The position numbers and the translations under genes are program-made. Positions 10,052 to 21,922 of a DNA stretch of 64,000 bases are shown here, piece by piece. The stretch covers positions 128,308 through 192,307 of the forward strand of contig QPMI01000200.1 of the NCBI GenBank assembly GCA_004431415.1. The letters are read 5' to 3'. Each line of letters opens with the position of its first letter. Positions within the stretch are counted from its first letter, which is position 1. Below the pieces are notes generated by a model that saw only the letters and a program-made list of their open reading frames with translations, was not told where the DNA came from and ran no database searches. The DNA comes from Cyanophora paradoxa (lineage: Eukaryota > Glaucocystophyceae > Cyanophorales > Cyanophoraceae).

Positions 10052-13000
10052 CGCGGCGGGGGCGGCGGGGCGCTCGAAGATCCTCTCCCGCGGCAGCGGG
10101 ACGCCTCGAAAATTCAAAATCCTCGAGAGCTGCGAGGGCGTCAGCAGCAGGCAGGCCGGGCTGTGCCGGGCAGGGCGCTCGGCACGGCGCACCGTCTCTG
10201 CGGGCGGGGCGAAAGCGACGGGGCGGGGCGGGGCGACGGCGACGGGGCCGGGCGAAGCGACAGCGCCGGGGCGGGCCGGGGAGCCGGCGGGGCTGCACGG
10301 GGCTGCACGGGGCGTGCGCCCCGGGCCGCCGCCCGCCGATCCTACGCCCCGCCGTGCAATCCATGCTGCCGCCCTCCGCTCCCTCCGACCATCGCCCCGG
10401 GACTCGATCATCCTGCGCGACAGGAGCGCCTTGTCAGCGACGCGTACGCACACAGACCGCTCAACTCACCTCGTCTAGGCCTGAGCCTCACCAAGCTGTG
10501 GAAGAGGGGTCCAGAATTCGGAGCCTGGAGACGGCGCGCGCGATCCAGCGCCTGGAACGCAAGCAAGAATCGTGAGACATGCGTTCGCGCGCCGCTGACG
10601 CAAAGCTATGGTCCGGTGGCCCACCCCCGGCGATGGCGACGCGCTCGGCAGGGCGCGCTCGCCGCCAGCGGCGTGCCGGCACTCCATCGCCCGCTACGAA
10701 GGAGAGATCAACAGCGAGAAGCGTGCGGCAGTTCGCCTGTCCCCCGTTCCCGGCCAGGCGGCCGCCGCACCTTGGCTCGGCTTGGGCGCAGGGCCAACCA
10801 ACTGGGCCGACGGGGCTCACCGCCGGCGATCCCTGCGAAATCGAGTGAGCTGTACGTCACGCGTGGAACGCGGAGGGCACGGCATAGACGCACGTCGTCG
10901 GTTTGTGGGAGGAAGGCAGGCCGTGAACGCAGCGCCGCACGGAAACACGGCCACGCCAGGGCATAGACATGCAGCTGCGAGAACACGGGCCACATGCGCC
11001 TAGCTATAGCTAACGAAAGGGCCGCGCGCCGCATCTGCGAGCTTCCGCCAACGTGCTCGGCACCGCGGCCGAGCGAGCTGCGAAGGAGCATGGGACCGCT
11101 CAGGCTTCCTCGGAAAGCTGAGCCGAAGGGCGTCCTCAAGCATCCTCGATCGATATCGCTGTTGGTGTCGCTGCCGCTTTCGCCCAACAGCTGTGTACCC
11201 CGAATTCCGCGGCCTTGCACTTTGAAGAGCACGCAGGGCAAGAACTGGCTGCGGCCTCCAGCACGGGACGCAATGCAATCTCGGTGCGTCGGCGCTGGGC
11301 TCTCCACCGCAGCGCATCCTGGTCTCCCTTACTCCACAATTTCAAACAGGTCAAACGGAGTCCGCACAGCTGCCGCGAACTTGACGAGCCTCGAGCGCGA
11401 ACGACGTTCGAAGGTGCCTACTTGCATCCTCTCGCGTCCCCCGCCTGTCGCCGGCCTGATTTCAAACGCAGAGCGATGCCCCAGGGCGGCGGGCGCCCGC
11501 TCGTGGCGAAGAGCGCTCGTGTACGCGTCGTTCTTGCCTCTTCAAGCGCCCTTGATCTGCATTCTTAGCCCGGCCGCCGCCGCCAAGTGTTCCTTCTTTT
11601 GGTCGGCTCGCGCAGAAAGGAGAAGGCGGCTGCCGATGCGAAGCAAGGTGCTTTTTCGTTTCATCTCCTTTGCCCCAATCCCTCATTCCGCTGGCGGTCC
11701 AGGGAACGGGGTGACTGGCCCGCGCGAGCAGAGCACCACCATCCAGTTCGCCTAGCGTCTTCTCCCGCAGGCCAGGTGCTCGCTCTTGTTTCCGCTACTC
11801 TCGCGTTGATGTTTTTGTGACGCCGGCCGCGTGCGCAGCGGAGCGGGTGCCGTTCTCGGACGCGTGGCTTCTGGACGGCCGCGGCCTCGGAGTTCTTGTG
11901 CTTGCGGCCGCTGGGGCGCAGGTGCGGCAGGTGCGGTCGTTTGCCGGCGCGCATTCTTCTCTTCTTTCGGTTGACGCTCCGAGCTCAGCGAGCGCTGCGC
12001 CGTCGCGGCGACCGCGTTCCGGGCGCTCTCAATCTCGGTGTGGGCGCTCGGCGACAGGTGCGGTCTGTTTATTGGCGCGCGTTCTCTCTTCTTTTGATTG
12101 AGATTCCTCTCCGTGCGCAGCGAGCGCTCTGCCTTCGACGTCGGGCACGGGCAAGGGATGCTGGAAGCGGGGACGGGCCTCCTGCTCTCTCCTTGCTGCG
12201 GTGCGCAGACGTCCCCTTGCTTCCCACTTCTCTCTTTATGCTAGGAGCCCGCTTATCCTGATGCGCGCAGCGCAGCGAGCGCGGCGACGTTCCGCAGCGA
12301 GTGCGGCGAGGGCGCATTCTGCCTGGGCCGGAGGCGGGCTGCTGGCGATCGGCTGGGCATGCGCAGGCGGCGGACGATGCCGCAGGCAGGACAGCAGTAC
12401 TACCTGCTGTTCGGCAGCTGATTGCAGTTAAAACGTTAGTTTTCCTTTTCTCGGCAACTAGCGCGGGGGACGACGCCGCTTGCAGGTCATTGCGTATTGT
12501 GTAAAGCCCTTACAGCCTAAGTTGCAGGCGGGGCAGATTGGGGCAGATGAGCTCGAGGGCGCCCGCGCACGATCGGCCACGAGGCCGCTAGCTGTTTCAC
12601 AGTGTGCGCACATCTACACGAGGGCGCCGCGCGGGCTCGGGATTGGCCCCCACGAGGGCGCTGAGCTGTGTGCGCATGCGCACATGTACTACGGTACGAC
12701 CTAGGGGCGCCGGCGCCACGCGTACGCGTGCCCCGTCGAGCTTGACGACCGACTCTCTCTCTCGGCGAGCTCGCCGAGTCGAGCCGCGTCGAGCTCAGGC
12801 CCATAGCAACGAGCTCGACGACCGTCGACCGGTACCGGCCACGCTGCTGGCTATAGCTACGTATACGCCGGCGCAGTGCGTCGGACACTGCGTCCAGCTG
12901 CGTCGAGCGGCGCAGTGCGTCAAACTTCGAGTGCGTCGAGCGACGCAGTTTCGTGAAACTTGGCGCACTGCTTGAAACTGCGTGGAGATTTCGAGCAGTG

Positions 13001-13087
13001 CTTCATTTCCGACGCAATGCTTGAAATTCCCACGCAATGCTTGAAATTTCCGACGCAATGCGTGGGTGAGCCAAAAGTGCCGGGGTA
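10052..13087 (+). repeat. Right terminal inverted repeat of copy B
   Basis: Reverse complement of 3668-6773 and near-identical direct copy of 245-3280. The last 200 bases carry several copies of a motif like ACGCAATGCTTGAAATT and GTGCGTCGAGC, also found at the left end, which suits transposase binding. Internally, two copies of a T-rich stretch followed by CAGCGAGCGCT (near 11950 and 12080) show an old internal duplication. Confidence 0.85.
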
Positions 13088-16000
13088 CCCGGGCACCTTC
13101 TCCTCCCTGATGACCAGCGGCAGAGGAGTCGACACTGACACGGGCGCGACGTACACGGCTCGCCTCCCGCTCCAGACGACGGTGTCACGGACAGAACCGC
13201 CCTTCTGCCGCCAGGTTCCTCCGGCCATGTGCGACCTGCTTCATCGCATCTACTGCAACCTCGCCGTCTACGCCCCCCAGCTCGCTGGTCTACGCGAGGC
13301 GGTCTTCCCTTCTCTTGCCGACGAGTACATCAACATCCCCCTCGCCGACACGTCCACGTTCGTGGTCACGGACCCGCCGCGCCCGACGAGCTGGACCAAG
13401 TCCGTCAGGCCGGGCGACGAGTACGGGCTCCTTCGCTCTGCCAGGCTGGATGCTGGGTCGCCCGCGGCCTACTCTCACATTCAGCCGGCGTACGGAACGG
13501 ACATCTCGGCTGTACCGTGGACTCAGGTGGGGCAATGCGACGTCACGGGACCGTTCACTCGAACGGATCCGGTACAGCCTCCGAACCTCGACAATCTCCA
13601 GTGGACCTGGAATCCTCAGTCCCTCCCCGCACTGGGCACGGGCTACATGGAGGACTACCCTCCCCACGTCCTCCTTCGCGTGCTTCTGCTGATGGCGCCG
13701 GCACACCGCGAACGAGTGTGCACGGCCTTCAAACTGTCGGAGCTGGAGGTGGAGCGGGCGATCATTCAGTTCGCCAACGATGATCCTCTCCCGTTCTTCG
13801 ACGACATCGTGCCGCATGCGAACGAGCGCATCATGACGCTCATGCAGCTCACCGCCCTCCGCACGGCGGACGAGGAGACGGACCAGCGGCGGAGGAACGA
13901 GGAGTACCGCCGGCGCGCCCAGGACCGCGACGAGGAGTCGCCAAGTGACCACGACGAGCCAGCTGGAATTCGAACGCCGGCGGGCTTGGCTGCTGTCTTG
14001 TTAACCCGCCCTGCAAACGACGGCTTGGACGATGCCATCCCGGCTGCAGGCGGCTCGTGGCGCCCACCATCCGCGCGCCCGCGCGGGACGATGCCTTCGG
14101 ACCAGCTGCCCACCGCACCCTCGGCCGCGCCGCCGACGGTACAGGTTGCAGTCGCAACTCCGACGCCCGCGACGCATCCCCCCACGCCCTCGGCCACGCA
14201 GCCGATGGCGCCGGCTATGACTCCAGCCCCGTCGGTGACAACGTCCGCTGTCGCACCCTCGGCCGCGATGCCGACGGCGCCGACAGTCACGACGCCGACC
14301 GCGGGACCCTCGACCACGACGCCGACGGCCCCGGAGGAGGCTGAGGACACGGACACGTCGTTCAGCAAGGAGCTCTGCGCGCGGCTTCACATTGCACCTG
14401 ATCATGACGAGCACGGCAGACTTCACCCGCCTCCCGACGTTCGCGAGATTCCCGCCCACACATTCTCCCTTGCCCCAGGCTGCGCGATCTACTGGCCAGG
14501 CGAGCAATCGTACATGCTCATGACGACGGCGCTGGACAACGCAGACCTGTACTCGGACGAGCGCCCCGTCGCGTGGTGCCCCGCCTCTTATGACGCGGTG
14601 GGCATCGCAAACACGGGCGTGTTTCAGAACAACCTTGCACGTCGGATCGGCAGGCGCCCGCTGAACGACGATGACATGGCCCGTTTCAAGGACGAGAAGC
14701 GCCCGATCCCGCTCACGTACAAGGTCACTCGCGAGGCGCAGGCTGCACAGTTGCTGCATCACATTCCCCGCTTCCGCTCAGCAGTCTACCTTGTCGCCTG
14801 TCTGGCCTACGACAGCACCCCGGCGGAGCTCGTGACTGTACGTGACCTGACTTCGTCGGTTCCCTTCCTCGAGTTCCTCGGCCTCAGCGCAACCGACGCG
14901 AGCATCGCAAGCTACACGACAGACTCGGTGGCTACCGCGATCCTTTCCTCAGTGATCGACACGGCCCGGGCCTACAAGACGGCGCTGGACGCTCGCAAAG
15001 GCGAGGGGGCCACGACCTCACCGCTGCACCACCACTCCACGCTGCGCGCAGTCACGGCGCAAGGCGACACGCATGCTGTACGCATTCGACTGTTCCACCA
15101 GTCTCTTCGAGAATTGCACAGGCTCCCTCCCGCGCTGGAGGCAGAAGAAGGGCAAGTTCTCATCGATTACGTCGACTCGAAGCTACGGCACACGGCTGCG
15201 CTGATACCTCGCGTCTCCGTCTATCTCCGGGCCAGGGCACTCGCTCAGGGCACGCTGCTGGCAAGCGTCGTCAGTGCCACAGATGACGCCTCTCTCCGCA
15301 CGACCTTCTGCGAACCGCAACCGCTTCTGGTCGAGAACGATGCAATCCCGCGGACCTACATCTTCAGTGTGATCATTGAACAGTCTGAGTACATGCTTCG
15401 GGCACTGAACCTCACGACGGATACGGCGCGGCTCACTCCGGACCTGATGTCCTGGACAACACATTTTGGCCGTCTAGTTCTTGACAGCCACCGAGGCGGC
15501 CGCCTCACGTCCTGCTTCCTACGTGACCTCGCGAAGGAATTTGAGCTCACGTACTCATCCATCGCCATCTCCATTCCGAACCCCGGTCATCGCTTTTACG
15601 TCCCGACGAACGCCGACGCGGCACTGAAGGCATGCGAGGCGGGCTTGGAGCAGCATCGCAAGGGGTCCTCGCCGACGGGCACTGCCTTCGTCACGGAACT
15701 TAGCCCGACCGTCGCTATGGCACGCATGAACAGCATCCGTGACCAGACTGCGTACACGCACGCCATCATCAACTACGTACGCGACGCGTTTCCCAGTGAG
15801 GGGTTCGGCCAGGCCCAACCGCCTACGATGAAGCTCAAGCGCCTCCCGGCTACCGACCCGATTCCACTCAGCTACGAACCTCACAGTGAAATCCTCATCA
15901 CGCGCAACGAGGCCGCACTTCTGGCAGCTTCGCAGCCTCGGGCTCGCGTGCTCGCTGTTGCGCTCCGCGTTGCGCTGGCGACGCGGTACCAGGAGGCGTC

Positions 16001-18250
16001 GACGCCGGAGGGCCACCTCGTCGCCGAACGGATGGCTACGGCGATGGCGAACCGCATCCTCGCAATCCCTGGCCTCGAGCATCCGCTCACGCTTCTCTCC
16101 GTTCTTCGCGCGTACCTGCGAGACGCCCATGTGCACCTCGGTGTCTACCTCTGTTGGGACCGCGATTCCCCGGACACTCCGATCCGCCACCTCCTGCCGC
16201 GACTCCCGAACGAGTACATGCCCATCTCGACGGCGATCGCAGAGCTCCTTCCGGGTACCGATTACCGTGGGAGAGTCGGACCGCACAAACTCCCGCAATA
16301 CTTGCGCACGGGACTCAGCTGGGAGGACATCGTGGCGCGCTCTCTGGGCACGGATCCGTACTTCACGGCGGAGGAGGAGCTTCGCGTGACGCAGCGGCCT
16401 CTCTTGGTGGGCACCAGCAAACGATTGCGCGAATCCGGCAAGAAGGACGAGCAGCTGTCGCAAACTCAGCGGCGGCGCCTCACGGAGAACAAGCGGAATG
16501 AGATCACGAGCCGGGCCCTCCAGCATCTCTTGCAGTTCAATACGGGTATCGCCTTCCACCCTCCCAAGGCTGTCGACGCCATGTTCGCGGAACGGTTGGC
16601 GTACTTCTGGGACGTGCAGGACGACGAGATCGAGGACGGACACGGCGAGAACGACCTCGCACGAGCACTTCGACGACGCCTCACGGCTATTTGGCCGGAC
16701 ACTCTCGGGCTCACCACGACACCGTTATCTCGTCCCGACCCTGAATTCTACCCGAATCCCGTAGCAGACGGATACTACGAGATCGCGGGAAGGGGGGGCA
16801 AGCGCTTCCACGATCACGCCCTTGTCCCCAAGGAACGTGATTTTCTCCCGGATTACGGGTCTCTCGAACCCCCACTTCCCCCTGAGCTTTACGGTACGGA
16901 GGCGGGCGACGCGATCCTGGAGGACGCGACGCGTGACGACCTTGTCTCGTACTCCCAGCCACCGATGCCGTTCCTTCAGCAGCGACGGATGCTGGCCAGC
17001 TTATACTCGCTTTCCGAGGAGTATCAACTTCGGGGGCCGTGGTTGACGGGAGCTATCTCGGAAATCTTCACGCGTCCTGAGCGCCCCGTGGAGAGGACCA
17101 ACAACCCAGATCCACAGGAGGGCGACCTTCCCCTGGATCGCACTCAGGGCGGTCTCCATGCGATTCGACTCATGCATGGTGACGCCGACATCGACAACTT
17201 CTTCCGCAAGTTTTATCCGCTGCGACCTCTTTACGGTCTCTTCTACGCGGGGACGAAGAATCTCATTCGGGCGTGCGATCGGGCCATCCGCTTCCGTAGC
17301 GATCCGGAACTCAACGCGTACGGCGCGGGCCTTCGTACAGACGGACCCCGCCTGCGCAACCGTGGAACGACATGGTTCAAGCAGTTTTCCATTACGACCT
17401 CCAACGAGGCTTCTCCGTCCAACCCCTACAGGTCGTATCTCACGGCTGCAACGAACCCGACCTTGCAGCCTAGCTTTGTTCCGGAGCTGCGTCTCTCGGA
17501 AGAGGCGGGTGACCCGACCACTCCGCTCTTCCCCGACCCCGTCAACACTCCGACTCAGACCCCTCCCTTCCGCACCTTCTTTCACGTACCTGCGGACTTC
17601 AGCGGCAACGCCAACGGGCCTCTTCTTGCAGCCCTCGACCCCACGCCGAACCGAGGGGTGCGCAAGCTCACCATGGCCATGTACGATCCAAACCACACGG
17701 ACACGTGGACACTACTCACGAATGGCATTATTCGTCCGTCTCGCGAAGACGCGCGGACCATCGATTACGTACGGCTGGGGATCAGTGCAAGCAACATGCT
17801 TCTTCCGGGCGGCATCATTCACGAGACTCACGAACGCCTCGCGGGTACGGATTGGCAACATGTCGTCATTGCCTTCCCGCTCGACGTCCACCTCTACATC
17901 GCGGGCATTGCCTTCTTCGTTGCACAGTGGGGAATTCTTTCCAGCTCCTTCCCCACGCACGTCGTCGATCTCCACCCGGCGTTGCACCGCATGCTGTCAG
18001 ATTACGTGCACCGGATGCGGGAAACATTGGGTTTTACTGTCAATGAAACCGGCATCGCCAGCTTGACAGATTACTGGACGAGCGAGTCCAGCACGTGGTC
18101 GCCGGCATACCGTATTCCGGCGGGCTCTCTACAATCGGCGTTGTCGGCACTTCTCCTCAAGTACATCATCGCTCACAACGCGCGCCTCATAGTCCCTCGT
18201 GACGTGCATCGGAGGGTGAACCGCAACGGCCCCAACTACGACACCCTGCG
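13088..18250 (+). pseudogene. Retroelement gag-like ORF, main segment (about 1,721 codons)
   Basis: An uninterrupted frame of about 1,721 codons between two insertions. The open frame runs back into the transposon arm to 12960, but those 43 codons are not native. The N-terminal part (about 300 residues) looks globular. A charged stretch rich in D, E and R follows, then a low-complexity linker rich in T, P and A (about 14,080-14,340). A long mixed alpha/beta-like region fills the rest. No CCHC zinc knuckle, methyltransferase or protease motif was seen. By position upstream of protease it should be gag-like, but it is far longer than usual gag (300-600 residues). No known domain recognised. Confidence 0.6.
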
Positions 18251-19783
18251 TATCCTCCCGCATAATTTCAAAGCTTGGAGGGCGACGGCGCGGCGCCCCG
18301 TCCCCTCGCCGCACCGTCGCACCTTCGGCCGCTGAGCGCACGCGTCGCCAGCAGAGGCCGCGGCGCCAGAAGAGGCCGCGGCGCCAGAGTCCGCCCGCGG
18401 CCCGCCCCCAGCGACCGAAGCCAGCGGCTGCGGGAAGTGCCGCCCAGCGCCAGCTCGGTCTGCGCTTGAGTTGCCTGCATAAATGTGAGCCAAGGACGCG
18501 CCGCAGACCCATGAGCTGCATGGGCGGCGCACCTCACCCGGCGGGGGTTGGAGGGGATCAGCGCAAAGGTGGAGACGAACGCTATAGAGCACGACATGCC
18601 ATCGCTTTCGCCCGCTGTCATCCGCCACGCCATCGCCCCGCCTGGTAAGCCACGCGCTGGGCATGCGCACGCCCCACACCCACCACCGCCGCCGAATCGG
18701 AGGCGGCGTGCGGAAGATCCAGCGACCGGGGCTGCAATTGCACAACGTGAGCACTGCAAACGCGTACCGCCGGCCCCGAAGCGCGGCTCGGCCGGCTCGA
18801 CCGGACCGATCGGTCCGAACGCGGCGGCGGAAGCGCTGAAGCTGCGATTGCTTCGTCTACATGTGCATCAGCGTGACCAGGTCGATGCTCCACAGGTCCG
18901 AAAGCGCTGCGCGGGAAGGGGACAGCCGGTCAGCTGCAGGGTTCGGAGCGGATCAGCCCAGAAGCGGCCACGGACGCTCTGGAGCTGCACACGCATCGCT
19001 CGCATCACGCTCACGAACTGCGGGAGTCAAAACTGTGCCTCGGGGGCGCGAGCGCAGCGGTCAACGAGCCGCGCATCCCGTCGACTCGCCGTGGAGCCTC
19101 CCGACCCGTTCCTGTGCGCCGCGTGAGCCAGGAGACGGAGCAGGAGCCCTCCTAGCACGGGAAAGACGCACCGCGCGACCCCCGGGCCTTCACAGCGGGG
19201 AGCTGCCGAGCGAGGGAGTACCGCGCTCCGCGGGGACGGAATCGGGCGCGACTCGGCGAGCTCGACGCCAAACGAGCTGCTAACGATGCGGCTGCACGCT
19301 GCTAGCGTCCGCAGATGCCGCGAGCTGCGGATCTGGCCCCCGTGGCTAGCGAGCCAGTACTGCTAGAGTTGGCAAGCGTTGGCAGGCGCCCCGGCGGCCG
19401 CTTGCGAGCGCGAAGGGAGCTAGAACGCCGCCAGGCCGTAGGCGCGTTCGGCGGAGAACCGTAGAACGTTCTACGTATACGCGTTCTACGACGGATCTAA
19501 GCTTCCACGCTCTACGTTCAAAACCATTCTAAAAGTTCAAAACAAACAAAAACCATAGAACGTTCTATAGAACGGTTCTACGTTCTAAGAAAGGTTTTGA
19601 AATTATGCGGGAGGATAGTTCGGCGGAGAACCGTAGAACGTTCTACGCGTTCTACGACGGATCTAAGCTTCCACGCTCTACGTTCAAAACCATTCTAAAA
19701 GTTCAAAACAAACAAAAACCATAGAACGTTCTATAGAACGGTTCTACGTTCTAAGAAAGGTTTTGAAATTATGCGGGAGGATA
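18251..19783. mobile_element. 1.53-kb inverted-repeat DNA element inserted in the gag-like ORF
   Basis: The ends are perfect inverted repeats beginning TATCCTCCCGCATAATTTC. The flanks share CTGCG (18246-18250 and 19784-19788), a 5-bp target duplication. Element plus one duplication is 1,538 bp, which explains exactly the frame change between the segments on either side. The right end is present twice in tandem (see 19449-19783). The interior (about 18,300-19,440) is GC-rich and without a convincing ORF, so it is a non-autonomous element. It supplies the stop at 18335. Confidence 0.8.
19449..19783 (+). repeat. Two tandem copies (about 167 bp) of the right end of the 1.53-kb element
   Basis: The sequence from GTTCGGCGGAGAACCGTAGA to ATGCGGGAGGATA occurs at about 19449-19616 and again at 19618-19783, differing mainly by a TATACG insertion in the first copy. 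Each unit is full of nested small palindromes such as TAGAACGTTCTA. The inner copy ends with a second terminal inverted-repeat sequence, so two alternative right termini exist. Confidence 0.85.
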
Positions 19784-20395
19784 CTGCGCCAGCAGCTGAA
19801 CGAGTTCAAATCGGCACGCCTGCAGCGCTGGTGGCCGAACGCGTTCACTCTCACGGACGAGCTGCGGGAGCTATTCAAATCCGAGACGGTCACTGCGGAG
19901 CAGGCTGAGAACCTCACGCCAACAGCAGGCTTCGTTGAAGTGGACCGCAACATTATCACGGCCCAAATCCGCGACTTCATCGACGTGATGCGCCCTCATG
20001 TCGAGAACGCCATGGCGGACGAACTTGACCCGGACACGCGTACGGACGCCTGGGACCCATTCCTCATTCGCCTCGGCGCAGTCCTCTACGAGCCGGACCT
20101 GCGACTGGAGCTGTCGAACTGGATCACACGGGTCTTTAATTGGCCGAGCTCTCCCTCGATGGAGAACTACGACTACAGCAACTCGCTGTACTACACTTAC
20201 GAGGCGATTCCCCCGCTCCGCTACTCAGACTCCCGACCCGATGATGAGGACTATCGGCGACACTTCCCGCACGTGTACTACGAGTGCTCGCCCGGTCCTG
20301 GTCGCTGGACTTCTCCATTCGATGGTCTAGCCGACGGCCACAAGGTCTTCAATCCGCTCAAGTTCGCCCTCCGCCACAACCCCGCCACTCCTTGA
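19784..20395 (+). pseudogene. Retroelement gag-like ORF, third segment, ends at in-frame TGA
   Basis: Continues the frame interrupted by the 1.53-kb element: LRQQLNEFKSARLQRWW follows the upstream DT. About 203 codons, ending NPATP then TGA at 20393-20395. The frame continues open straight after the stop (VYAIDIYEAPY), so the TGA is either a disabling point mutation or a readthrough site. No family recognised. Confidence 0.6.
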
Positions 20396-21913
20396 GTGTA
20401 TGCCATCGATATCTACGAGGCGCCGTACGCGGACCGGCTCCCATCCGAGCAGCGGACGGCCGATCTCCCGGCGACGCCGACGCGGTGGTCCATGTCCCCG
20501 AGCCTCGGGCCCGCGGACGTTGACGGCGCCCCTGCTTCGCCGCCTCTTCATCCGCGTGGCTATCGCATCCTGCGAACCCGTCGCCGCACTCTGAAGCCTG
20601 TGCGCTCGTGGGTGGAAGGCTGGAACGCTACGCGGCGCCTCTACTACGCCCACTCGATCGCCGACGCTCTGCGACAGCACACGAGCTCCACGCCCCCGGA
20701 CTCGACTTCGGTGGGGTTGACGGCGACGGGTGCGGCAGCGGTCGACCCCACTGCAACAGTGACGGTCAAGATGGCAACCGTACCGGCAGCCGTCGCGCCT
20801 GACGACGAGATGTCCAACGCCGACGCAATCTGGGGTTCGGATGACGAGATGCCGACGGCGCCCACGTCTGCGACAGAGGACCCGCCTCCGCCTGACGACA
20901 CTGGCGTGCCTTCCGACCGCCCCACCTCGCCTTTCCCGTGGTACTGCGGTCCTCTCCCGATCCCGCGCAACGGGCTTCTTTTCGTCGAGACCGCCGACTT
21001 CGCGTACTCTCCCTACTCGGCCCAGGGCACGCCGTACTGCTGGATCGAGTTCGCCCTGACGTCACCGGCTCACCAGACGATCATCGTGCCACGAGTGTCG
21101 CTGTTCGACGACGTGTCCTTCGCTCAGTCCTTCCACATGTACGACTGGAGCCGCCTTTCGCCCTCGCACTGCGTCAACGCTCAGTACCTGGCCCGTCTCG
21201 CTGACGAACTGCGCGACACTCCGGTCGTTCTCAACACCAGCGCGGGCTTGGCTTTGGAGCTGGCACGCTCGCAAGTCATCCTCACGCGCCTGGCGTTTGT
21301 CATGAACACGCTCGGCCGCCCGGCGTACGACGCTCTCCTGTACTCGTCGCTCGATTGCGTTCACGCTCAGCGTTCGCGTTACTACGTCGACATCATCCTA
21401 CGCGGTGACCGTGGGCTGACCCAGGCCTGGCCGATCCTCATTCAGTACCTGCGGAAAACGGCCCCGTTCTTCCGTTCGAGCTTGGCGTACGAGACTCTGG
21501 GACCGTACATGGACCCTCGAGAGATCACGGTGGCCCAGCTGACGTTGGACCCTGGACTCGAGACGGATGAGGGTGCGGGTGGTGTCACTTTTGGGACCCT
21601 CACGACGGCGCACATCACCTCCTGCAGCAAGCGGAATGGTGCGAGGGGTATTCGCGGCGACCTCTACACCCAGGGCCTGGGCTACACGGACACCGGCACC
21701 GACTCTGCACGACCGTCGCCCGCGACAAGCCCGTTCTTCTGGGTGGCAGCTGGACGCCTTCCGCGGACGCACCCACCGAGGCTCGCCCTCGCTGGCGCGC
21801 GCGTCAAGCGTCCCTTCACGCCGGAGTGGCTCCTCAAGCCCGCTCCCTCTTTGGTGAAGGCGATGTGCCGCAAGAAGGTGAACACGGCGAATCTCCAAGC
21901 ACCTGACTTATAA
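20396..21913 (+). pseudogene. Retroelement gag-like ORF, fourth segment (505 codons)
   Basis: Same frame as the preceding segment. It has an acidic, A/T/P-rich central linker (about 20,700-20,920) and then a region with many aromatic residues. It ends APDL-TAA at 21911-21913. Only 9 bases separate this stop from the ATG of the protease ORF in the same frame, which resembles a natural gag/pol stop. No zinc knuckle seen; no known domain recognised. Confidence 0.55.
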
Positions 21914-21922
21914 TTACACCCG

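Larger units (their letters stand above)
3668..13087. mobile_element. Complete 9.42-kb long-inverted-repeat DNA transposon (copy B)
   Basis: Both ends read TACCCCGGCACTTTTGG inward, and the element is flanked by CCCGGG at 3662-3667 and 13088-13093. The flank could be a 6-bp target duplication; because it is palindromic a 4-bp or 2-bp duplication is equally possible. The insertion length (9,426 with one flank copy) is a multiple of three and restores the retroelement frame. Layout: left terminal inverted repeat, GC-rich minisatellite, a TGATCA-rich palindrome, 348-bp satellite array, another palindrome, inverted minisatellite, right terminal inverted repeat. No transposase is recognisable, so it is probably non-autonomous. 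The long repeats recall foldback-type elements, but the superfamily is not assigned. Confidence 0.85.
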
